NCBI GenBank assembly: GCA_910589415.1 | Contig: OU342632.1 | Span: 53,061,341-53,125,340 of the forward strand | DNA length: 64,000 nucleotides | DNA from: Malachius bipustulatus | Taxonomy: Eukaryota; Arthropoda; Insecta; Coleoptera; Melyridae | Reading direction: 5' to 3' | Shown here: positions 55,331-64,000 of the stretch, piece by piece | How the letters are laid out: the number at the start of each line of letters is the position of its first letter | Position numbering within the stretch: the first letter of the stretch is position 1 | The notes under the pieces: generated by a model | Database searches by the model: none | Seen by the model: the letters and a program-made list of their open reading frames with translations, nothing else | What the model was told of the DNA's origin: nothing | Program-made: the position numbers and the translations under genes

Positions 55331-57217
55331 AAATAGACACTGGAAAACTTACCAACTCAAAGCATTTTTTTTTAATTCCTAATTGTTGCTTGTGAACGTG
55401 TCATCATTTATTTTTATTTTTTATTTCACATAAACGGTTGAAAATAAAATGGTATACAAATGCAGGTGAAAAGTATTATTTCTGTCTCGAGATAAGTCAA
55501 CGCTATCATCGCTACTCATTCGTTTAACTTCTTAATCATAAAAACTTCCTCGACAAAAATTAGACACTTTCCACTTGAATATTTAATATAATGTAAGGTA
55601 CTATACCTATTATTATCCGTGATGTATTATATAACATTATAATTACCTAATGACACCGTGATTTACCCGATAAGAAGCTTAAAAATTTTATACGCAACCA
55701 GTATGCATTGTTATATTCTTCCTCACTTAGAAATAATGGAACATTTATAAGCAAATTTTTTGAGTAGCAGCCAAATGAGTTTAGAAAATAAACCAATAAA
55801 TAAGTAGCAGGTTGGCTAATTATGTGGAATAAATAATTTCGCACCAAATTTCATTCAGGAAAATGCAAATTTAGGCAATGAGAAAGCAATAATTCAACAA
55901 GATATGTGAGAAAAATTAAAGAATTTAATGATTCCTTTTCACTGACAACTTGACAACAACATGAGTATTACCTCCAGACAACCATAAATTTCAGAGCGTA
56001 TATTTCTAAAACAAAGCACTGTCTTGACACTGTTCTTGATTTATGATTATAGAATACACATATTCTCCAAGAAACGAGAGACCACATTATTATTTATATT
56101 ATTGCGAAATTAAATGTACCAACTAAAAAGTATAGGTATGTCACTTTCACTCATGGTGGGCATTGTAATCGGCGGTATTGATTTATGGACCATTAGCATT
56201 CATTTATGCCAGGACTTGATTTATACATATATTCATATTTAGAAACAATGCGACTGAACAGCTAAACAATCATTTGAACCTGATGCGGGTTTTGATGTAT
56301 ACCTAGTTAAAACTTAAACAGACAGAAACTTATTTTGGAGTTTTCGGAATTTGTTTCGGATTCAAAATTATTAAAGCCATCTCGATATTATTCATTTTAA
56401 AATTTAAACTATGTTGGTCTTTTACGACATGTATTTGAGGCAATAATTGGCTTTAGATTACCTCTAGCCGATGATACCTTTTTAAATTTAACAATAAATA
56501 TTTTAGTTCCATGTTGCACTTATTTTTTTTTTTGTTATATTGTTTAACTAAATTTTGATCAATAATACTCCATTATGACTGCTTGGCTAAGCATTCTCTG
56601 CAATGAGGGATTTCAGTCTCTTCCGATGACATATTTTATACAAGAATCTAACTAAAATTAAATGTGTGAAATTATTCTCCCAATCATCCATAATAATGAC
56701 TCAATATACCTATTGTATCTCCCAAATAGAAGAAAGGTTTTTATATAGTTCGAGTATCTTCTCAAAATCCGTCTTCTCAAGTAAGGTTCTAGCGCGTTAC
56801 GATGATGAGCGGCCTTTTGTCCAGAGTTGCCCCAGCGATTTGGAGGAACATTACTGGAGGGCATCTAGGCAACCCTACTAATTTAGGGAAAAATATTCTT
56901 TCAAATTGCTCCTTGCAACGATCTCTTCCGGGGGCTCCAAAAGATGAAGAAATAAAATGAAAAATAATTTTTTTTTAAATTTGAACCTGAAAATTGAAAG
57001 GGAAGTTCGTGACCGAGAATATAGGGGAAAAAATTTGCCTCCATGTGTCATCATCGCCAAATAACAATTTTCGAAATTTTAAATTGTCAAAAATTGATAA
57101 AGTGATTACAAAATGGATGAAAATTTGTCTCTAGGTTCTTTGGCATGTAGGTATGTACAAAATGTAGAAAAAATTTTTCTTCCAAATTTTTTGTTGTTAG
57201 GACCAAATTTTCCAAAA
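55331..57217. other. AT-rich stretch, nothing recognised
   Basis: No coding or repeat signal beyond short chance frames. Confidence 0.55.
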
Positions 57218-57390
57218 TACAGGGTGAGGCGAGAAAACTTTAGGGCATTATGAAGAAGTGTTAGGAGTAGAAGTCGCAAAATTTGTACATGTTTTAATTG
57301 TAAATGATTTTGAATTTTAATGAGCTGAACTCGAATATTTACAACCCCACACCATTTCCAGTTATACCGGAAGTTGCGCTGTACTATTTT
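57218..57390. repeat. Orphan MITE left end
   Basis: TACAGGGTGAGGCGAGAAAA begins here in the style of the other termini. No right partner found before FB-A sequence starts. Confidence 0.4.
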
Positions 57391-57630
57391 AAATGGAGCA
57401 TCCTTTATATTTTTACATTTTCAGATTGTCTGAGAAAATTTAATAAATATTGTGTTATTAATTCAAGTTTGTAGCGAGTGATTGTAACGAGCTCTATAAA
57501 CCAAATGAAAATAATTGAGCAGCATAGGCACATGGAAAACGGATCAAGATATCGAAAAACGGTTTTAAGTTTTTTAAAACAAAAGTTAAGTTGTCCCTAA
57601 TTTAACTTTCATGTAGACTATTCTGTGGTA
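57391..57630. repeat. FB-A fragment
   Basis: ACATTTTCAGATTGTCTGAG, AAGATATCGAAAAACGG and TTAACTTTCATGTAGACTA follow the order of the FB-A left arm, at higher divergence than the other copies. Confidence 0.5.
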
Positions 57631-57654
57631 CATTAATATAAACAATAATCTTGT

Positions 57655-57896
57655 CGGCTTTGAAAATTATTGAAATATCAGACGGATAGCAAATGCCAAC
57701 TTATGTAAGCCTACAAAAAATAATTTAATAATTTCCAATAATAGGTAAGAAACATATGCCATACACGAAATCTCGATTTTTCAGTTTTTTTCAGGATATT
57801 TAAGGAACCGTCACAGATATCTTGTATGTCTTGACAGATTCGAGAGGGTGACATGACAAAGAAGCGCATCTTTTCTCTTTTTCAACCGACCCTGTA
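57655..57896. repeat. FB-B right-arm fragment
   Basis: GGCTTTGAAAATTATTGAAA, ACTTATGTAAGCC, TCTCGATTTTTCAGTTTTTT, CGTCACAGATATCTTGTATG and CAACCGACCCTGTA match the right arm of FB-B at 5890-6112. Confidence 0.7.
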
Positions 57897-59920
57897 TGTC
57901 TTTTCGTTTATACGAGATACCCATATAGTGAGCTCTGAAATAAGGGTCAGGTCAGGTCAGATCAGGTACCTGTATTTTAGCAAGGTGCATTTTGGTAGAA
58001 AACTTTATTTTTTGATAAAATACACAGTAACGAATCGTTTGAGCCTGATTTTGATTACGCGGCTGATATTTATTTTTAAAAATTTGTGTCTTTTTATTTG
58101 TACCTACTGGAGGTTTCGGTAAGGAGCAAATTGGAAGAAAATATTTTTTCCTCAATTAGGGAGGTTGCCTAGATTCCCTTCAGTAATTTTCATTCAAATG
58201 GTACTAATGGTAGATACTTTTTGACATCGCTCGGGTAAATCTGGGCAAAAGGGCCAAAGGGAATATCGATGATATTCCAAATCTTTTCAAAGATCTGCTC
58301 AAAGTTATTAATAATGCATATGATTTCAATTGTTATTTCTGTATGGCATTGGTAAGATTACATTAACTAAGGATGCTATACCTACTGTATGTTATTGAAG
58401 AGCTCTTCTCTGGTGATGAGAGCAGCTATTTTTAATAATATTAAATTTAAATTGCAACAAAATGGTGGAAAGGTTACATTTAAAAATAGATACATATCAA
58501 ACCCAATAGAAATACAAGTATGATTTCAGACAACAAAATTGGATAGCAATTATTCTAATTATTGTCTAAAAATATCAGTTATAATTTATTATAATTATCT
58601 CATAGAATTTCTGAAACCGACCTAGTTTAGAATAAAAGTAAAAACATTTAACGGAATTAATTTAAGACATCGCTTTATTCTACAAAACCAAAGATTCTCA
58701 TGTCTGAAATGACATAAATAACTTCTAATTATACCGTTCGCAAGAAGTTGTAATATGGAAAGGAAACACATATAATTAAATGCACTGAACGGCAACCATC
58801 ATAAACCTAATATGACAACGATAATTGATAATTGGTCACGAAACTCCGACCAAGCAAATTTTTAACAAGCTTGTATAGTTGCCTTTTTTCTTTTCGATGA
58901 CAGACAAGGAAACAGTGCAACTGTTATTTTTGTAATTTTTAATACGAAAATTGCTGTAGCTATTGTATGATATGTCAGCTGCTGTGTTCCTATGAACTGA
59001 GTAAAAATAAGTATCCGGTTTTAACATTTTTATTAAATGTATCTGAGAAACGGTTTGTTTGTTATAAAACCAGTGAAATTATACCAAATAAAATAGTTCA
59101 GGGAAATGTCGCTCTTTAAACAGAGTAAACACGCATCAAGACCTAGGTAGAGCGTATTAATTGTGGTTTCTTAATTTTATTGGCGGGTTAGCTATGTCAA
59201 ATTGAGAAGAATAGCATATTAATTTCGTAAAAAAGTCCCATACGTTTCTTGAATTTCTATAGCAAATATGATAGGGATTTAGGATTATGGCAGAGCTATT
59301 ATGGTTCAAATTTTAAGTAGAATGTGGTATACCTACAGAATGATGTTTTTCTGATTTACTTCTGGTCGTCTTTGTATATCATCCGAATGAAACTACGATA
59401 ACGATTAATGGCATTTTATTGACAGATCTAGCAAATTCAAAAGAGTGCATCTTCATCACAGGAAAACAGATATATTATAAAGGTTTTACGAGAAAAAATT
59501 CCAAAGGTGCGATATGAAAATTCTTTTCCACATTCACACCATTGCTCTTAAAGTAAGTGATGAAAACTTCCGTTTCCCAAATTATTCCTCACAACAAAAA
59601 TATAATATAAAGGTGTACCTACAGGGTTTTCAATTCAAAAAGAACATTTTATGTATTCTCTATTATCATTTTTTGTACCAATGTTATCCGCAGCCGATAT
59701 AACCTATTCTTTGGGAGTAACAAAATAAAATAGGAGGTTGAGTGTCAAGTCAACAAGGCCGATGGCTTTCAGTATGGGCGATACCGAGTTGGGCGAAGGA
59801 TTTTGTTCTTCCATAATCCCAGGGCTCAGTTGGGCGAGAAACGAGAAGTGAGGGGATTATAATAAGAGACAATGAAACATAACTGGACAGGCAAGAAATA
59901 CATGTGCGGCCTTGCTCATA
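57897..59920. other. AT-rich stretch, nothing recognised
   Basis: A short GGTCA pentanucleotide run lies at 57944-57967, and an orphan CTACAGGGTTTTCAATTC at 59620. No coding signal. Confidence 0.5.
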
Positions 59921-60545
59921 TACAGGGTGATCCCGAAATGGCGGACACGGTACACAGGGTGTTGTAGAGGATGTTCAGAAAGACTGTAAATTTAAAACAA
60001 AAATGTGTTCCTCGGCTTCGTTACCGAGATATAGGGTGTCCTTTTTCTAAAATTTAAATCGAAATGGCGGTCAAATTTAAACAACCTGAACTGGAAAAGC
60101 ACATGACTTCACGTAACTATAACGATAGTGTTTGCTTTTTATTTTTTTATTTTTTATCGGGAACGGAACTACAGGCGTTCAAAGTTTACCTATTCCCCGA
60201 GTTCAACAAAATTTTTCAATGTGGCAACGTTGTTCGAATTCGGGATTTTGAATAATATTATATCGAATTTGTATCCGCGCAACGATTATTGTTTTAAGCT
60301 TTGTTGTGTTTCCATTTCATATGTTTCCATGGTAACATCTATCTGGGTATTGTAGACCTACATATTATTTTTCTGCCTGACGAATGGTATCCAGTGCAGT
60401 GTTGTGACTTTATTTTCTACAAAAGTGGTCATATCTTCTTAAGGGAGCCATATACTGGAGAAAACAGTAAATAAAACTTAGAATCTTTAATCCACAATAG
60501 ATGCTGTGGTGCTGTCCGTGTCCGCCATTTCGGGATCAGCCTGTA
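59921..60545. mobile_element. 625 bp MITE with TACAGGGTGATCCC termini
   Basis: Left terminus TACAGGGTGATCCCGAAATG and right terminus CATTTCGGGATCAGCCTGTA are inverted, and identity extends through GGCGGACACGG. The interior is not palindromic. It holds CACAGGGTGTTG and ATATAGGGTGTCC, so older termini may be embedded. TA at both ends. No transposase frame. Confidence 0.82.
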
Positions 60546-60747
60546 TATAGCAGTGTTGTCAGATTTATTTTGAAAAACTCTGCTACTTGTTCGACACTAA
60601 ACTCGTCTCATCAAAGAAGAAGTAGTGCTTTTAATAGATCGGATAGGTATTCCTAATCAATTTATTATTAATAATTGAAGTCGAGTAGGTAGTAAGTACG
60701 TTAGTAGGTACGTACCTACCTATGGCTATGTTGCACTTTAGCGTTAT
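60546..60747. other. AT-rich spacer with TAGGTACC runs
   Basis: Short GTAGGTACGTACCTACCTA-type runs near 60690-60722; nothing else. Confidence 0.5.
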
Positions 60748-60841
60748 CGGTAAGTCAGGTCTTTGGTCAGGGTAGGTTTATTTTCCTTCAAATATCCCTA
60801 AAATGAAAAAAACCTACCCTGACCAAAGACCTAACTTACCG
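60748..60841. repeat. 94 bp near-perfect hairpin
   Basis: Arms CGGTAAGTCAGGTCTTTGG and CCAAAGACCTAACTTACCG, continuing TCAGGGTAGGTTT against AACCTACCCTGA, pair over about 33 bp with one mismatch. The loop of about 28 nt is partly complementary itself. The size is that of a microRNA precursor or a tiny foldback; neither TA-flanking termini nor a second copy is seen. Confidence 0.7.
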
Positions 60842-61159
60842 GTCCTACCTATATCATTTTTCGATCGAACCTTATACATATAGGTACCTATTATCGTCAC
60901 AATAATAATTAATTGTAACAAGAATGTAGAAAATCGGAATTTCTGTAAAATTTGGCAACGTAGCCATACAAGAGCATGCAAATAACTCGGATAATAATCA
61001 GCCAAGTCTCCAAAGGCTTCAACGGTATGTAGAAATTCCTTGGCCCAACTTCGCTCCAGGATTATATGGCCATCCGTAGAGTCGACGGGTCACTCAGGCC
61101 CAACTTGGAAACGCCGTTCAGTATAACCTTACATCCTATATAGTTTAAGCAATAATAAC

Positions 61160-62225
61160 CCAACTCAATTGATGGTACATATGGATGACGCTACAGTTGC
61201 CGATAGCCGTGTGGTATCAGAAATGGTGCTAGAAAATTTTAAGAATTTGGTTTCTAAGGCTAAAGATATTGGATTAAATATAAATCCTTCGAAGTGTGAG
61301 CTATTCTTTATTTCTCGAAACATTTATGTTAAAGTGAAAAATCTTAGTTCGTTTCAACTCGATTTTAGGTAGGTACACATGAAAATTTGGAATTACTAGG
61401 TGCTCCGATCTTTGAAGAAATGTTGAAAAATTTTGCTAAAGGAAAAAATTAGATGCTTCAAATTCTCATTAACTGCGCATAGATTAATGTTCCAGTACTG
61501 GCTTTTTTATTCCCAAATTGTTCGGTATCTCATTAGCACCACCCCTTTTTGGGACAAAGTAGGTATCTACCTACCTACTGTTTGAAATAGAAAAAAATTT
61601 ACGGAATTGACTTGAGTATAGTATAGTATGCGCATGAATACTATAATTAATGGAATATTGCTACACTTATTTCAATAAGAAATGGAGGACTAGGAAATCG
61701 CAAAATTTCTGACCTCGCCCTCTCAGCATTTCTGGATTCTTCACATGGGTATGGAAATCTATAGTCTCTCTGATTCTTAATTTTATGGACATATAGATTT
61801 CTCTTTATATGAAAAATGGAGCTATGCATGGACATGTGGAGTGAAGTCAATGGCGAAAATATTTGCGCTATATTACCTTTACAAAAACATTGGAACATTT
61901 GGAGCGTTGACATCAATCATCAATGAAGCTTCAACTTTGGGATCTCCTATGAAATCTATCTCAATGATGAAAAACGGCCGTATGGAATCACGCTAGTTCC
62001 TTGGTCAAGAAGTCAATTGTTGGTATGGGATGCGACTTGGGTGGACACTTTGACTGCCACATACCTACTTGTCAAAAACCAGTAAAATTGCTAAAATTGC
62101 TGGAGATGCAGCTGAAATTGCTTGCAAAAAACCATATAAGAAATGTAATAGCTCTATAAAGTCGTGGAACTATTTATTTAAAGGTCTTCTTGCTTTCTAA
62201 AAACTTGAACCTGGGCTGATGATAC
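61160..62225 (+). pseudogene. LINE pol 3' half, decayed
   Basis: Starting with LMVHMDDATVADSRVV, in which the MDD takes the place of YLDD, the plus strand continues IGLNINPSKCELFFI. After stops and shifts come LELLGAPIF, IRNGGLGNRKISDLALSAF and RPYGITLVPWSRSQLLVW with DATWVDTLTATY, then NYLFKGLL. These blocks follow each other in the C-terminal half of pol from a LINE group common in invertebrates (YLDD, KCE, LLG.P, GGLG.R, RPDG.TL.PW, DT). The catalytic DD is kept but many frame breaks show it is dead. The 5' half is missing. Confidence 0.7.
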
Positions 62226-63017
62226 GAAAAATTTATTTTATGAAATTTTATCAGCATTGATGACGCTTTGACTATCGTGACTGTTGTTTGACTATAGTTT
62301 GACTATTGCAATTTGACTATCAATTGCAATCCAACGTGAAAATGCGGCAACCATCTTTGGAATACTCTCCCAAGATCAATGCCCTGCTTGGACAGATATA
62401 TTCCATAGTTCTTCTTAAAAGAGCAATTAAATATTTTTCAGAACAATAAAAGGTGAGTCGATTTCTGTTAAAATTGTAGCTGCGCTGAATTTGAGAACAA
62501 AATCATTTTTGTATAGAGAATGAATAAACCTTTCGAATAATATATTACAGAACCTATCGCTGATCTAAAAAAAAATCAAGATGGCGACCGTATCGTAAAA
62601 GGGATCGGCAAGAAAATTATTTTTTGTGTCAAAAGATGTGAAATGTTGTCAGATTTGACCCCTGAAACGATTAGATTTTTAGACTTTCAGAACGATTATG
62701 TCAAACCGTTCTGGCAACAGAGCCTTAGTTCTATACTTTTATTTTTTTTATTTTTTATTTTATTTTTATTTATTTCAAATTTGCCCAACAGACGCTAGTC
62801 CAATAATTACAGGACAAATAAAAATAATACATTTGTGATAATTCACTATACGTATAAGTATTACAAAATGGTATAAATTAGTGTTTACTCCGATGTCTAA
62901 AAAATCTAAATTTCAAAATAAACCAAAAAGAAAAACAAGCAAAAACCTACATATGAGATACAGTAAATCAGCAAATCAAAATTCTTTCACTTATCAGCTA
63001 GGCTATATATTTCATAC
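62226..63017. other. Unassigned DNA with low-complexity tract
   Basis: A T/A-rich ATTTT microsatellite lies at 62739-62782. The rest may be the 3' untranslated part of the preceding LINE. Confidence 0.45.
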
Positions 63018-63447
63018 AATACAGGGTGGGGCGTAAATACAATGTCAATAAAATCGGCAAAAAGGTGCAAATTTGAAAATGTATTACAATTTTTTTTATA
63101 TATTCGTACATTATTAGTAAAGTATTATAACTGAAGCTAGGCTCGGTAAATACAAATCGTGATTGTCGAAAATTATTTCCTTAATAATGTTTCTTTAAAT
63201 CTAAACCTGGGAAAATTATTTGCACAAAACAGAATTTTCAGATGGAACCCCTATGATCCACTTTCCAAGTTTCCAGTCTTTATAAATAAACACAACATGC
63301 CTTGCCGTCCTATATCCTGGAAAAGATTATTTTAATCAAATTTTTATTATTTTCTTTCGTTAATTGCGGTGATTCTTCATAAGGAATTTACCCGTCATCG
63401 GGTGTCTTTATTAAAATTAAATAAAAATGTAGATTGATTTCGGGCTG
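63018..63447. other. Unassigned DNA with an orphan MITE terminus
   Basis: TACAGGGTGGGGCGTAAATA at 63020 has terminus character but no right partner before the window end. Confidence 0.4.
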
Positions 63448-63557
63448 TTTCGCCGTGGTCCATGGAGAGTTGCTCCACGGTGCCAATGCTCCACGGAGTT
63501 CCTGTAGCGGAACTCCTATACCACATAGTTTCCTATACCACACATGGTATAGGAAAC
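63448..63557. repeat. Run of three short hairpins
   Basis: CCGTGG...CTCCACGG (63453-63480), GGAGTTCC-TGTAGC-GGAACTCC (63495-63516) and GTTTCCTATACCA-CACA-TGGTATAGGAAAC (63528-63557) follow each other within 110 bp. The last has 13 bp perfect arms. Confidence 0.55.
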
Positions 63558-63734
63558 ACAGTGGTATTGGATTGCTTTAAGTAAAAGTTAGGAAATGTTA
63601 ATATTAGAGGGTGGATGTGATTTTAAAATACCCGGGGTGAATCTGTTTTAGAGATGACGGCAGGGCAATCACATTTGGAGAGAAATAGTATATGGTTCAT
63701 TCGTTATGATTGAAAAGCTGTTTCTATTACTGTA

Positions 63735-64000
63735 TACAGGGTGATTCATGAGTGACCTTACATAGACCAATGGTGATAAGCGGACTTCAAGGCGGGTCGA
63801 AAACCACAAAAGAAATTTTTTTTTGTGTGATTGGTTAAGAAGTTCAGGGTGTTTTATGTCTCAGGTACAAAACTTTGATAGGCGATATTTCTGAAACGGC
63901 TGGAGATATTTTGTAGAAATTTACTAGGAATGGTGCATTCCGGAAACTCATCAAAACCGCATTCTGAGTTAATTAAAAATCCAGGACCGGACTTGAAAAT
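63735..64000. mobile_element. Left end of a TACAGGGTG-type element, cut by window edge
   Basis: TACAGGGTGATTCATGAGTG at 63735, then an internal AAGTTCAGGGTGTTTTATGT. The right end lies outside the window, so whether it is a foldback cannot be seen. Confidence 0.5.

Noticed and set aside
57944..57967. Nuclear-receptor response element (AGGTCA repeats)
   Set aside because: It is a simple GGTCA pentanucleotide run with spacing that does not fit a defined response element.

Overview
This 64 kb window looks like AT-rich insect nuclear DNA that is almost free of host genes and heavily colonised by transposable elements. The evidence for an insect is the set of element families: R1/Jockey-like LINE reverse transcriptases, mariner-type transposases, a Penelope-like element with a GIY-YIG domain, a tRNA-derived SINE, and many TA-flanked foldback elements. 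Short TAGGTACCTA-like runs also occur throughout, as in several hemipteran and lepidopteran genomes. I cannot name the species. I found no complete host protein-coding gene, tRNA or rRNA gene. Nearly all open frames are short and look like chance.

Left part (1-13.5 kb): a probable minus-strand LTR (47-911), copies of a foldback family I call FB-A (937-1182, 3211-3990), an orphan reading frame with a signal-anchor-like start (1557-1865), a 1.5 kb foldback FB-B (4618-6161) split by a second foldback FB-C (4648-5203), a 0.4 kb MITE (10010-10405), a GC-rich non-repetitive block (12110-12500), then a Jockey-type RT tail followed by a mariner fragment.

Centre-left (14-29 kb): foldback FB-D with an internally duplicated core (14197-14920), a frameshifted LINE (16349-17372), a second RT fragment (17470-17715), and a foldback FB-E (18667-20557) that holds two other foldbacks, one in an arm and one in the loop. 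GC-rich blocks at 21100-21420 and 22320-22580 contain no recognised repeat; the second has a CTCF-like core and paired TGTCAATCA sites. Two LINEs in the same orientation occupy 24.5-27.2 kb. FB-A and FB-H copies share one TA dinucleotide at 28217.

Centre-right (29-45 kb): two decayed mariner transposases, another FB-A copy, a Penelope-like pseudogene (33335-34330), a hammerhead-ribozyme-like motif on the minus strand (36767-36808), a GC-rich segment with a TATA box (37500-38180), a GC-rich block with a strong splice-donor match (41500-41960), a foldback FB-I (42314-42540), a tRNA-derived SINE (43624-43935) and a LINE C-terminus.

Right part (45-64 kb): foldbacks FB-J (47747-48609), FB-K (50702-51262) and a second FB-I (51332-51555), an R1-like RT fragment with a short repeat inserted in it, a minisatellite with a unit of about 141 bp (52214-52715), a 2.6 kb T-rich stretch of unknown nature, a MITE (59921-60545), a small near-perfect hairpin (60748-60841), a degraded LINE (61160-62225), and the left end of an element cut by the window edge.

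The unifying pattern is a large group of non-coding hairpin elements. Most begin TACAGGGTG or a close variant, end with its complement, are flanked by TA, and have inserted into one another. Their TA target fits mobilisation by Tc1/mariner-type transposases, several broken copies of which are present. That link is inference, since no transposase copy here is flanked by the same termini.
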